Assembly (NCBI RefSeq): GCF_013267355.1
Contig: NZ_CP053985.1
Location: 4,650,001-4,714,000, forward strand
Origin: Achromobacter pestifer
GTDB lineage: Bacteria; Pseudomonadota; Gammaproteobacteria; Burkholderiales; Burkholderiaceae_B
Direction of reading: 5' to 3'
Length of the DNA: 64,000 bases
Both the position numbers and the translations under genes were made by a program. The notes under the pieces were generated by a model. That model made no database searches and had not been told where the DNA came from. It saw only the letters and a list, made by a program, of their open reading frames with translations. Below, piece by piece: positions 1-8,442 of this stretch; within the stretch, counting starts at the first letter, position 1; each line of letters begins with the position of its first letter.

Positions 1-1
1 C

Positions 2-1045
2 GCGACCGTCCTGCGGATCGAACGCAAGGAGCCCGCCGACCTGGGGGTCAAGCGCGAGCTTAAGTACAACCTGCTGCTGCGCAGCCGGCGCTCCATCGCG
101 CTGGATCTGAAGGATCCGCGCGCCGTGGCTCTGGTGCTGCGGCTGCTGCGCAAGGCCGACGGGCTGATCGAAGGATTCCGTCCCGGCGTGACCGAGCGGC
201 TGGGCCTGGGACCGCAAGCCTGCCTGGCGGAGAACCCCAGGCTAGTCTATGGCCGCATCACCGGCTGGGGCCAGGACGGCCCGCTGGCGCAGGTGGCCGG
301 ACATGACATCAACTACATCGCCGTCACCGGCGTGCTGGACGCCATCGGCCGCGCAGGCCAGCCGCCCACGCCGCCGCTCGCGCTGGTGGGCGATTTCGGC
401 GGCGGCGGCCCCTATCTCGCTCTGGGCATGCTGGCCGCCATCATCGAAGCGCGCCAGTCCGGGCTGGGCCAGGTGGTGGATGCCGCCGTGATGGACGGCG
501 TGGCCTCGATGGCAACGGCGTTTTTCGGGCTGGCCGCGTCGGGTGCATGGCAGCCCCAGCGGGGCAGCAACATCCTCGATTCGGGCGCGCCGTTCTACGA
601 CGTGTACGCATGCGCGGACGGCCTATGGCTTTCGGTCGGTCCGATAGAACGCCGCTTCCACGAGCTGCTGCTGCGGCAGCTGGGCCTGGACGACAATGCC
701 ATCCGCGAACTGGGGGACCACCAGGACAGGACCACCTGGCCCCGCCTGCGGACGCTGCTGGCCGGGGTTTTCGCCCAGCGCCGCCGGGATGAATGGTGCG
801 AAAGGTTGGCGCACCTGGACGTATGCGTGGCGCCCGTGCAGACGCTGAGGGACGCCGCCACGCATCCGCAGGTCCAGGCGCGCGGCACGCTGCTGGACGT
901 GGACGGCATCACGCAGCCCGCGCCGGCGCCGCGTTTCAGCAGGACGCCCAACGCCAGGCCGACGGCGCCAACGCCGCCGGATGCCGAGGCCTTGAGGGAT
1001 TGGCTGGATCCGCAGGACTTCGAGGCATACGGTAAAGCGCTTTGA
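2..1045 (+). CDS. Alpha-methylacyl-CoA racemase-like family III CoA transferase (5' partial)
   Basis: The reading frame is open from the window edge, so the N-terminus is missing. The fold is the CaiB/BaiF family III type. Residues matching the catalytic set of the mycobacterial racemase MCR are visible: His in GHDINYI, Asp in VGDFGGGG, and Glu in the RRRDEW segment before the DVCVAPV motif. These favour a racemase that interconverts 2R- and 2S-methylacyl-CoA over a true CoA transferase. Such racemases are needed when methyl-branched acids enter beta-oxidation, which fits the branched-acyl-CoA-like operon on the other strand. It converges on the LacI gene, 22 bp away. A CoA-transferase role cannot be fully excluded. 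Confidence 0.85.
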   Translation, partial: ATVLRIERKEPADLGVKRELKYNLLLRSRRSIALDLKDPRAVALVLRLLRKADGLIEGFRPGVTERLGLGPQACLAENPRLVYGRITGWGQDGPLAQVAGHDINYIAVTGVLDAIGRAGQPPTPPLALVGDFGGGGPYLALGMLAAIIEARQSGLGQVVDAAVMDGVASMATAFFGLAASGAWQPQRGSNILDSGAPFYDVYACADGLWLSVGPIERRFHELLLRQLGLDDNAIRELGDHQDRTTWPRLRTLLAGVFAQRRRDEWCERLAHLDVCVAPVQTLRDAATHPQVQARGTLLDVDGITQPAPAPRFSRTPNARPTAPTPPDAEALRDWLDPQDFEAYGKAL

Positions 1046-1067
1046 CGATTCTTGAGCCGTTGCCGGA

Positions 1068-2126
1068 TCAGATGGATTTCGGTGGCGGTGCGCAGGACTC
1101 GCGCAAAATGAACTCGGTCGGGATCTCTATGCGGGGCGAGACGTCAGGGCTCTGCTTCTTCATGCGATGCAGCAGCAATTGCGCCGCCTTCTGGCCCAGA
1201 TCGTAGGCGTCGTAGCGGATGACGTCGATGGGCGGGGTCGCCAGCTCGGCCAGCGAACTGTCATTCGAGGCGATCAAGGAAAGATCGCGAGGAATCTGCA
1301 GGCCCTTGATGCGGATCGCGCGCAGCACGCCATCCAACAGGTGCATGCCGGCCGCGACGATAGCCGTCGGCCGGTTCTTCATGTCCAGGAGCAATTGGGT
1401 TTCCCGGAACCCATATTCGGATGCAAAGCTATCGAGCCGCAACAGCGATGGGTCCAGTGGCGTGCCAGCCTGTTCATGCGCCTGGACAAAGCCTGCCAGG
1501 CGGTCTCGCCCCACCTTGTTGGTACGGCCGCCGCTGATCAAGGCGATGCGGCGGTGGCCCAGGCTGAGCAGATACCGGGTGGCATGGTGGGTTCCTTCTT
1601 TGTGGGCGGCGCCAACACTGCCCATGGCCGCATCCATTTCGCGCTCCAGCATGATGACCGGATAGGGGCTGGCTTCGATGCATCGGCGCACCTCGGCATT
1701 GCCTTCTTCCTCGACGGTAAAGAGCAGTCCATCAGCCCGGCGCCGCTTGAACAGATTGATCAAGGCGACTTCCCTATCCGAACGTCCATCGCTGCTTGCG
1801 ATCATCAGCATGTAGCCATGCTCGCTCAAGACGTCTTCAGCGCCCTTCACCATGGCGGCATACAAAGGATTGCGGATGTCGGAAAAGATGAATCCCACCA
1901 CGTGCGAGGAGACGCCGCGCATGGCCTGCGCCGCCACGCTGGGGGTCCACCCCAGTTCGGCGATGGCGCTCTCGACCCGCGCCCGGATGGCCTTGGAAAC
2001 AGTGGGCGCGCCATTCACGACACGAGAAACCGTGCCTATGGCGACGCCCGCGGCTCGCGCGACATCATGTACGGTGACGTGGGAACTGGTGGGATCGCGT
2101 TCGGTCGAAATGGGTTTGCTGGGCAT
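1068..2126 (-). CDS. LacI family transcriptional regulator
   Basis: This is a 352-residue regulator. A LacI-type helix-turn-helix lies at residues 17-60 (VTVHDVARAAGVAIGTVSRVVNG), followed by a periplasmic-binding-protein-like effector domain that begins VVGFIFSDIRNPLYAAMVKG. The chosen ATG gives the usual LacI N-terminus. An upstream ATG at 2213 would add 29 atypical residues, but it has a better ribosome-binding site (GAGAGGA), so the start is not settled. It is the last gene in the direction of the leftward catabolic operon, 121 bp after the iron alcohol dehydrogenase gene. It probably controls that operon by sensing a pathway compound. The ligand cannot be read from the sequence. Confidence 0.9.
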   Translation of the reverse strand: MPSKPISTERDPTSSHVTVHDVARAAGVAIGTVSRVVNGAPTVSKAIRARVESAIAELGWTPSVAAQAMRGVSSHVVGFIFSDIRNPLYAAMVKGAEDVLSEHGYMLMIASSDGRSDREVALINLFKRRRADGLLFTVEEEGNAEVRRCIEASPYPVIMLEREMDAAMGSVGAAHKEGTHHATRYLLSLGHRRIALISGGRTNKVGRDRLAGFVQAHEQAGTPLDPSLLRLDSFASEYGFRETQLLLDMKNRPTAIVAAGMHLLDGVLRAIRIKGLQIPRDLSLIASNDSSLAELATPPIDVIRYDAYDLGQKAAQLLLHRMKKQSPDVSPRIEIPTEFILRESCAPPPKSI

Positions 2127-2247
2127 TACGGCTGAAACGCAACAGGAAGAGGGATGCGCCGGGGCTCGGGAGGAATGGTCGTGCCGAGACCGGCAAGCCC
2201 GGCCATTATACAAATTCCTCTCCCCGGAACTGGCCGCAGGAGAGCAT

Positions 2248-3408
2248 TCAATAGGCCTGCGAGAACAGCGCGCGGAAGTCCGCCGCCGTCGTGGCCCTGG
2301 GGTTCCAGCGGTTGTAGTTGGCGGTGGCGCAGAGTTCAGCCATTTCGTCGAAGCGGTCGTCGGTGACGCCCGCGTCCCGCAGGCGGGACGGGATGCCCAG
2401 ATCTGCGCACAGGTTCTTGATGGCTGCCACGGCGGCCTGCGCGGCGTCGATCGTGTTCATCGCCTGGACCGGTCGGCCCATTGCCTGCGCGACGCGCGCG
2501 AATTTCTCCGGGCACGCCAGCAGATTGAACTGCGCCACCGCCGGCAGGCAGAGCGCGTTGGAGAGTCCGTGCGAAAGATGGAAGAAGGCGCCCACGAAGC
2601 GGGCCATGCAATGCACGTTGCCCAATCCGGTCTGTCCGAAGGTGATGCCGGCCATGGCCGATCCGCACAGCATGTTCTGCGCGGCCAGCGTATTGTTCCT
2701 GTTGGCGACGAAAGGGCGGATGTTCGCGGAGATCAGTTCGAGGGCCTGGATGTTGATCGCGTCCGTGACCAGGTTGGATTGGACGGAGATGTACGATTCG
2801 AAAGCATGCACGAACGCATCCAGGCCGGAGTGGGCCGCGACGCTCGCCGGCAGCGTCGTCAAGGCATGCGGATCCAGGATGGCGTACATGGCGGGATTCA
2901 GCGCGGCATGCCGGATCGACATCTTCAAGTTCTTCTCCGTATCCGTGATCACGCACGATCCCGATACTTCAGAACCGGTTCCGGCCGTGGTGGGAACGGC
3001 GATCAGCGGCAAGGGCGGAATGCTGAATCGTTCGATGCCCTCGTAATCATGGATGCGGCCGCCGTTGGTCGAGAGAATGCCGACCGCCTTGGCTACGTCG
3101 ATGGTGCTTCCCCCTCCCAGCGCCAGAAGCATGTTGGCATCGAGTTTCTGGCATAGGGCGTGCGCGCGTTCGACCGTATGGGCGCTGGGGTCGGGTTCGA
3201 TGTCGGAGTAGGCCTCATACTGCACCCCGGCGCCGTCCAGCAGCTGGCGCACGTCGGTGTAGAAGGGAGTTTGCAGCACGGCGCCGTCTACCGCGATGAA
3301 CAGCCGGCGGCAGTCGTGCCTGGCTATCAGCTCGCCGATCTTGCGTATGGATCCCGCGCCCATGAAGAGCCGCGTGGGACAATAAAAAGTGGATGATTGG
3401 AGCGTCAT
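2248..3408 (-). CDS. Iron-containing alcohol dehydrogenase
   Basis: This 386-residue protein has the group III (iron-dependent) alcohol dehydrogenase fold. The nucleotide-binding GGGSTID motif is at residues 98-104, followed by PTTAGTGSEV. Metal-ligand motifs follow: Asp in ILDPHAL, the GLDAFVHAFES helix, NVHCMAR, and HLSHGLSNAL near the end of the iron site. It would interconvert an alcohol and an aldehyde with NAD(P)H. The next gene upstream encodes an aldehyde dehydrogenase, so together they could oxidise a primary alcohol to the acid that the CoA-transferase activates. The 49 bp gap suggests co-transcription. The substrate is unknown; maleylacetate reductase is a related possibility, but the context argues against it. 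Confidence 0.9.
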   Translation of the reverse strand: MTLQSSTFYCPTRLFMGAGSIRKIGELIARHDCRRLFIAVDGAVLQTPFYTDVRQLLDGAGVQYEAYSDIEPDPSAHTVERAHALCQKLDANMLLALGGGSTIDVAKAVGILSTNGGRIHDYEGIERFSIPPLPLIAVPTTAGTGSEVSGSCVITDTEKNLKMSIRHAALNPAMYAILDPHALTTLPASVAAHSGLDAFVHAFESYISVQSNLVTDAINIQALELISANIRPFVANRNNTLAAQNMLCGSAMAGITFGQTGLGNVHCMARFVGAFFHLSHGLSNALCLPAVAQFNLLACPEKFARVAQAMGRPVQAMNTIDAAQAAVAAIKNLCADLGIPSRLRDAGVTDDRFDEMAELCATANYNRWNPRATTAADFRALFSQAY

Positions 3409-3457
3409 GAGATTCCTTTGTGGCAGTCCGGTAGACTTGCCGCGAGAGTGATAGCCA

Positions 3458-4909
3458 TCAAGGGTTGAATACGACCAGGCGCTCTTCGGTCATCTCCCTG
3501 ATTGCATACGCGGGCCCTTCCTTGCCGAAGCCGCTGTCCTTGACACCCCCAAAAGGCATGACATCGGATCGCGCGCTGGACGCTTCGTTTATCTGCACGG
3601 TCCCGAATCGCAATCTGCTGGCAGCGCGCAAGGCGGTGTCGACATCCTGGGTAAATACGCCTGCGGCAAGCCCATATGGCGTGTCATTGGCTCCGGCGTA
3701 TGCCTGCTCCATGGAATCGAACGGATGGACCGCGATCACCGGGGCAAAAGCCTCCGCGCACCAGATCTTCTGGTCCGCGGAGGCTTCGGTCAGGACCGTG
3801 GGCTCCAGCACGGAGCGCTCCCGCCGTCCGCCGTGGCGTATGCGCGCGCCGCAAGCAGCGGCTTCTTCGATCCAGGTTTGAGCGCGTTTGGCGGCCGCCT
3901 CGGATATCAGCGGACCGATCCGGGTGTCGGGCAGACGGGGATCCCCGGCGGGCAAGGTGGCGGCGAAAGCCGCCAGCCGTTCGACCACCTCGTCGAAATT
4001 GGATCGATGCGCATAGAGCCGCTGCACTGAAGTGCATACCTGGCCTGCCTTGCGGAATCCGGCGTTGGCGATCTTGGGTATTGCCCGGTCGAGATCGGCG
4101 TCCGCGCACACTATCGTGCTGGCGATGCTGCCGAGTTCCATTTGCGTGCGCCGCAGGCCGGCGGCCTGCTGGATGATGCGTCCGACCCGGGTGCTGCCGG
4201 TAAAGGTGTAGAACGCAATGTCTTGCTCCTCCAGCAGCCATGAGCCGACCGAGTCGCCATCGCCATGGACGATGCCGAGGAACCCCGCGGGCATCCCGGC
4301 TTCGAGCAGGATCTCGCCCAATAAAGCCGCCGTCAGCGGTGTGTAGGCGGACGGCTTCAGCACCACGGCGTTCCCGGCGGCATAGGCGGGCGCGACTTTA
4401 TGCAGGACGGTGTTCAACGGAGAGTTGAACGGCGTGATGGCGCAGACCACGCCCACCGGAAATCTCTGCGTCCAGCCGAGGCGCCGGTGTGCACCGGGGC
4501 TGGCCGCGAAAGGCACCATTTCGCCGACGATGCGCACGGCTTCCTCGGCAGATAGGTTCAGCGTGATGATGGCGCGGTCCACCTCCATGGCGGCATCGGC
4601 GATGGTAAATCCCGTGTCGGCCAGCACCAGTTCCTCGAATCGGCGCCGATGCTTCTGCAGCAGGTCCGCCGCGCCGCGGAGCACGCTTGCGCGCTCATGG
4701 GGGGATTGGGCCGCGGATTCCATGGCTTTCCTTGCCGTGGCCACGGCCAATGCCACGTGCTCGCGGCTCGCCTCGGCGACGTCGGCGATCTTGCGCCCCG
4801 TGAATTTGTCGCGGACTTCGAATGTCCGCTCGCTATTGCGCCATTTTCCGCCGATCAGGGAGCCGGTGGCAGGCATGTCATGACTAGAAATCAATGGTTC
4901 TTCCATCAT
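3458..4909 (-). CDS. NAD(P)-dependent aldehyde dehydrogenase
   Basis: This is a 483-residue ALDH superfamily enzyme with all key residues: Asn162 (ITPFNSP), Lys185 (VVLKPSAYTP), the cofactor motif FTGSTRVG, Glu258 (MELGS) and nucleophile Cys292 (AGQVCTS). It would oxidise an aldehyde to the carboxylate in the cytosol. The position between a Bug gene and the iron alcohol dehydrogenase gene suggests an alcohol to aldehyde to acid sequence feeding the CoA-dependent part of the operon. Upstream of the start there is only a weak GGA, and an in-frame Met12 is an alternative. Subfamily and substrate are not determined. Confidence 0.92.
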   Translation of the reverse strand: MMEEPLISSHDMPATGSLIGGKWRNSERTFEVRDKFTGRKIADVAEASREHVALAVATARKAMESAAQSPHERASVLRGAADLLQKHRRRFEELVLADTGFTIADAAMEVDRAIITLNLSAEEAVRIVGEMVPFAASPGAHRRLGWTQRFPVGVVCAITPFNSPLNTVLHKVAPAYAAGNAVVLKPSAYTPLTAALLGEILLEAGMPAGFLGIVHGDGDSVGSWLLEEQDIAFYTFTGSTRVGRIIQQAAGLRRTQMELGSIASTIVCADADLDRAIPKIANAGFRKAGQVCTSVQRLYAHRSNFDEVVERLAAFAATLPAGDPRLPDTRIGPLISEAAAKRAQTWIEEAAACGARIRHGGRRERSVLEPTVLTEASADQKIWCAEAFAPVIAVHPFDSMEQAYAGANDTPYGLAAGVFTQDVDTALRAASRLRFGTVQINEASSARSDVMPFGGVKDSGFGKEGPAYAIREMTEERLVVFNP

Positions 4910-4960
4910 CCGATCCGTTTCGCGTCTGCAAGAAGACGCTGCAAGTAGTGGGTGCGCGCG

Positions 4961-5959
4961 TCAGTCCAGCGAGATGCCGGCTTTGTCGACGATGCTTCGC
5001 CAGAGCCGCTTCTGTTCCTGGATGTGCGTGTCGATCTGTTGCTGGCTCATGGATTTGAACGGGACCGCGCCCCAGGTATCGGTCGCCTCGCGCAAGAAAT
5101 CGGGATCCGCCAGCACGGTGTCTATGGCGCCGTGGATTGTTTGCAGGACCGGCGCGGGGGTGTTCCTGTTTATCGCCACGCCGTACCAAAGGCCAGCTTC
5201 GAAATCGGGATAGCCCGCATCCCGAATCGGCGGCACTCCGGCGTACAGCGGCTGGCGCTGCGCCGATCCCAGGCCCAGAGCCTTGATCTTGCCTGCCTTG
5301 ATCTGCGGCAGAGGAGGGGCCGGGGCGTCGAAGATCAGCTGCACGTCATTGCGCAGCACGCCGACCATCGCCGCGGCGTTGCCGGTGTAGGGCACATGCA
5401 CCAGATCGATGCCCAGGGTCTGCTTGAGAAACTCACCGGCCAGGTGGGTCGAGGTTCCGATCCCCGCCGAGCTGTAGCGCAGTTCGCCCGGATGCGACTT
5501 GCCATACGCCGCCAGCTCGCTGATCGAGTTGATGGGCGTCTGCGTGTTCGTCAGCAGGTTGAGCGGAACATCGACCAGCAGCGCAATGGTCGTCAGATCA
5601 TCCACTTTGTACGGCAGGTTCTTTTGGAGCACTGGGTTGTACACCGCAACGGAGGCGCTGCTGAACAGCATCGTGTAGCCGTCGGCGGGTGCGGAGGCGA
5701 CGGCATTGAAGCCGATGGCCGTGGAGCCGCCGGGCTTGTTCTCGACCACCACGGGCTGGCCTATCGCCCGGCCGAACTTTTCGGCGAACTTCCTGGCTAT
5801 CTGGTCCGCTGAAGCGCCTGGGCCATAGGGGACGATCAGCCGGATCGGGTGGTCGGGGTAGGGCGATTGCGCGCGGACGCCGGGCGCCGCGAGCAAGGCC
5901 GCGCCCGCGGCCAGGGCGCCAATACCGCGGATCCCGAGAACTACGGTTCTTCTCTTCAT
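4961..5959 (-). CDS. Bug-type tripartite tricarboxylate transporter substrate-binding protein
   Basis: This is a 332-residue periplasmic protein. It has an N-terminal signal peptide (MKRRTVVLGIRGIGALAAG, cleavage near GVRAQS) and the Bug signature: YPDHPIRLIVPYGPG near the mature N-terminus, PVVVENKPGG, and the ADGYTMLF and HVPYTG segments. Bug proteins bind small carboxylates and usually work with TctAB membrane partners; none are encoded nearby. A clear AGGAGAC ribosome-binding site precedes the ATG. Its place inside the catabolic operon suggests it captures or senses the substrate. Confidence 0.93.
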   Translation of the reverse strand: MKRRTVVLGIRGIGALAAGAALLAAPGVRAQSPYPDHPIRLIVPYGPGASADQIARKFAEKFGRAIGQPVVVENKPGGSTAIGFNAVASAPADGYTMLFSSASVAVYNPVLQKNLPYKVDDLTTIALLVDVPLNLLTNTQTPINSISELAAYGKSHPGELRYSSAGIGTSTHLAGEFLKQTLGIDLVHVPYTGNAAAMVGVLRNDVQLIFDAPAPPLPQIKAGKIKALGLGSAQRQPLYAGVPPIRDAGYPDFEAGLWYGVAINRNTPAPVLQTIHGAIDTVLADPDFLREATDTWGAVPFKSMSQQQIDTHIQEQKRLWRSIVDKAGISLD

Positions 5960-5992
5960 TGTTTGTCTCCTGTTGGTGGTGTGTTGTTCTGG

Positions 5993-6859
5993 CTAGGTGT
6001 GGCGGCGCGCCCAGGCGGCATAGCCGTGGCTGAGCACCATCTGCCCGCGTTCGGGCACGGTCGCGCGAAAGCGTGTCGACCCGTCGGGCTCGTCCCAGCA
6101 ATCCACCTGCAGCGTCTCTCCGGGATAGACGGGCGCCGAGAAGCGCGCGTTGAATTCGCTCAACCGCCGGTCATGTCCGTAGATCCGCAGCAGGCCCCTG
6201 GCAGCCATGCCGTAGGTGCACAGGCCGTGCAGTATCGGGCGGGGATAACCCGCCAGCCGGGCGACTTCGGGATCGGCGTGCAAGGGATTGATGTCGCCGT
6301 TCAGTCTGTAGAGCAGGGCCGATCGTGCCGAGACAGTCAACTGGCAAGTCCGTTCGGCGGGGCGTTCCGGGAGGGGGGCAAGCGCGGGCGGGCTGGCGTC
6401 TCCGGTTCCGAATCCGCCATCGGCGCGGCAGAAGCTGGTTTGGCTCGCCACGGCCAGCAACTCGTCCGTCCCGGCGTCGTGGAGGCGTCGTTCCGTAATG
6501 ACCAAGACGCCGCGCCCGGGACCCTTGTCCACGACGTGCGTGACCCGGTGGCGCGCATGCACGGCTCCCGCCGCGGGAAGGTCCTTGAGGATGCTCAGCC
6601 GCTGCTCCCCGTGCACTGTCTTTACCCAATCCACTCCTGTGCGCTCGTCGCGCAGCCAGAAACCCGGATATCCGATGATCACGGCGAGAGTCGGAAACGA
6701 GCGCAGGTCCTTCTCATATACATACCGGAGCTGCGCCGGATCCGTCGGCTCCTCGCCAAGGCCGAGGCTCAAGGCGTAAAGCATGGCATCCTTCTCGGTG
6801 TACTCATGCCGGGAGTCTTCGAACTTCCAGCCCTTCAGCGTTGAATAGACAATGGCCAT
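5993..6859 (-). CDS. MaoC family dehydratase (double hot-dog acyl-CoA hydratase)
   Basis: This is a 288-residue protein with two hot-dog halves. The N-terminal half resembles the FAS1-type dehydratase/MaoC N-domain. The C-terminal half carries the hydratase-2 signature: Asp in LNGDINPLHADP and a downstream PILHGLCTYG. This family hydrates trans-2-enoyl-CoA to (3R)-hydroxyacyl-CoA. The start was chosen because a strong GAGGTG sits just before ATG at 6859; an upstream extension to 6964 would overlap the DUF35 gene. It lies 7 bp after the DUF35 gene, so it likely supplies the hydroxyacyl-CoA that the SDR or the thiolase-fold/DUF35 pair uses. Confidence 0.9.
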   Translation of the reverse strand: MAIVYSTLKGWKFEDSRHEYTEKDAMLYALSLGLGEEPTDPAQLRYVYEKDLRSFPTLAVIIGYPGFWLRDERTGVDWVKTVHGEQRLSILKDLPAAGAVHARHRVTHVVDKGPGRGVLVITERRLHDAGTDELLAVASQTSFCRADGGFGTGDASPPALAPLPERPAERTCQLTVSARSALLYRLNGDINPLHADPEVARLAGYPRPILHGLCTYGMAARGLLRIYGHDRRLSEFNARFSAPVYPGETLQVDCWDEPDGSTRFRATVPERGQMVLSHGYAAWARRHT

Positions 6860-6866
6860 GATCACC

Positions 6867-7259
6867 TCACTCGACGCGGCGGAATACCGGCAGGCCGTCG
6901 GCCAGAGCTGGACCTCCGAACGTGGCGCGTACTCTCTGGCCGATGCGGACGCCATCAAGGTCATGGGTCTGGATGTTCGTCATCATCGTGACTCCTTCGT
7001 CCAGCTGCACATACGCGATTACGTAGGGCGTGGCCGCGCGGCGCATGATGCTGAAGGCGTAGATTTCCCCCAGCCCCGGCGACTCGCGCCACGCCGTAGC
7101 GGGGTTGAAGCAATGCGGGCAAATATGGCGCGGATACCAATGAGACCGCTCGCATGCGTTGCACCATCTGAGCAACAGGCGTCCTTCGGATCCGGCCGCC
7201 AGGAATTCCGGCAACAGTGGATTGCCATGGCTGGCCAAGCTGTCGGTGGTCGTCGTCAT
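6867..7259 (-). CDS. DUF35 zinc-ribbon/OB-fold protein, partner of thiolase-fold enzyme
   Basis: This is a 130-residue protein with a rubredoxin-like zinc ribbon (Cys33, Cys36, Cys47, Cys50: CNAC and CPHC) followed by an OB-fold (GLGEIYAFSIM to the C-terminus). DUF35 proteins bind acyl-CoA and act as obligate partners of SCP2/Ltp-type thiolase-fold enzymes. ChsH2 with the retro-aldolase Ltp2 is a known case. The ATG overlaps the stop codon of the thiolase-fold gene in an ATGA arrangement, which points to translational coupling and a stoichiometric complex. An upstream in-frame extension is ignored because it runs into the coupled gene. Confidence 0.9.
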   Translation of the reverse strand: MTTTTDSLASHGNPLLPEFLAAGSEGRLLLRWCNACERSHWYPRHICPHCFNPATAWRESPGLGEIYAFSIMRRAATPYVIAYVQLDEGVTMMTNIQTHDLDGVRIGQRVRATFGGPALADGLPVFRRVE

Positions 7260-8425
7260 ACGCGCTCCATGATCAGCGTTGCGCTGCCGTGGCGGGAGCC
7301 CAAGGAGCCGCCCGTGCCGTGGGCCAGCGCGAGATTGCAGTCGGGAACCTGAACCGCCGGATGCGCCTCCCCGCGCAATTGCCGGACGGCTTCGATCACC
7401 TTGGTTATGCCGCCACGATTGGCGGGATGGTTGTTGCACAAGCCGCCTCCGTCCGTGTTGACGGGTAGCCTTCCGACACCTGCGATCAGTTTCCCGTCAG
7501 CCACGAAACGGCCGCCTTGTCCTTTTTCGCAGAAGCCGAGGTCCTCCAGCTGCATCAGCACGGTGATGGTGAAGCTGTCGTAGATCGAGGCGTACTTGAT
7601 GTCTCGCGGGGTTACGCCTGCTTCTTCGAAAGCTTGCGCGCCAGACCACCTGGCGCCGCTGAACGTCAGGTCCACCAGGCCGCCGCCTTGCCCCTTGATC
7701 GCTTCGCCAGCGCCCAGGATGCGGATCCTTGGGCGCCTGAGCTGGATGGCGATCTCCGGTCGGGCGACGATCAGTGCGCCGCCGCCATCGCTGATGACGC
7801 AACAATCCATGCGGTGCAGCGGGTCGGCGACCATGGGGGAGTTCAGCACGTCCTCCACCGTGACCACGTCGCGTAGCATGGCATTGGGGTTGTGGCTGGC
7901 GTGGTGCGATGCGGCGACCTTGATCCAGGCCAATTGTTCCGAGGTCGTTCCGTACTCGTGCATGTGCCGCATGGCGCACATGGCGTACATGTTGACGGTG
8001 GACGGACCATAAGGGAATTCCCAATGGATGTCCGGCAAGGCGGGGACGCCGGCGCGCGGCGCCGTGCCGGTTGCCATGCCTTCGCTTCTGGGGCGGCCGG
8101 CCAGGGTGATGAGGGCGACATTGCACTTGCCGGCGGCGATAGCCTGAGCGGCATGGCTGACGTGGGCCAGGTAAGAGGATCCGCCCACGTCGGTCGAATC
8201 GAAATGCCGCAGCTTCAGCCCCATGTAGTCGACCATTGAAAGCGGCCCCATGCCGGGGGCGTCCCCGGCACAGAAGTATCCGTCCACGTCCTGCACGCCG
8301 AGGCCCGCGTCGCGCAGGGCGCCCAGGGCGCATTCGGCGTGCAGCAGGGCTGTCGGCTTGTCAGGCGCCTTGCGTAGCGGGTGTTCATAGGCGCCTACGA
8401 TGTAGGCGCGTCCATTGATGGTCAT
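7256..8425 (-). CDS. Thiolase-fold protein lacking thiolase cysteines, probable Ltp2-type retro-aldolase
   Basis: This is a 389-residue member of the SCP2/lipid-transfer thiolase group, starting MTINGRAYIVG. Typical segments are present: DVGGSSYLAHVSHAAQAIAAG, the ASIYDSFTI helix, LEDLGFCEKGQ, and the VNTDGGGLCNNHP loop. Where thiolases carry the nucleophilic cysteine there is Gly in DVGGSS. The C-terminal CxG cysteine is replaced by His in LAHGTGGS. The Tyr of IYDSFT is kept. Loss of both cysteines plus an adjacent DUF35 gene is the pattern of Ltp2-like aldolases, which cleave beta-hydroxyacyl-CoA. The activity is inferred; an ordinary annotation would read acetyl-CoA acetyltransferase. Confidence 0.88.
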   Translation of the reverse strand: MTINGRAYIVGAYEHPLRKAPDKPTALLHAECALGALRDAGLGVQDVDGYFCAGDAPGMGPLSMVDYMGLKLRHFDSTDVGGSSYLAHVSHAAQAIAAGKCNVALITLAGRPRSEGMATGTAPRAGVPALPDIHWEFPYGPSTVNMYAMCAMRHMHEYGTTSEQLAWIKVAASHHASHNPNAMLRDVVTVEDVLNSPMVADPLHRMDCCVISDGGGALIVARPEIAIQLRRPRIRILGAGEAIKGQGGGLVDLTFSGARWSGAQAFEEAGVTPRDIKYASIYDSFTITVLMQLEDLGFCEKGQGGRFVADGKLIAGVGRLPVNTDGGGLCNNHPANRGGITKVIEAVRQLRGEAHPAVQVPDCNLALAHGTGGSLGSRHGSATLIMERV

Positions 8426-8442
8426 GGCTGTGTTTCCCAGAG

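Noticed and set aside
7256..8425. Plain acetyl-CoA acetyltransferase (thiolase) assignment
   Set aside because: Neither catalytic cysteine position holds a cysteine, and the DUF35 partner is encoded next door; an aldolase-type role is preferred.
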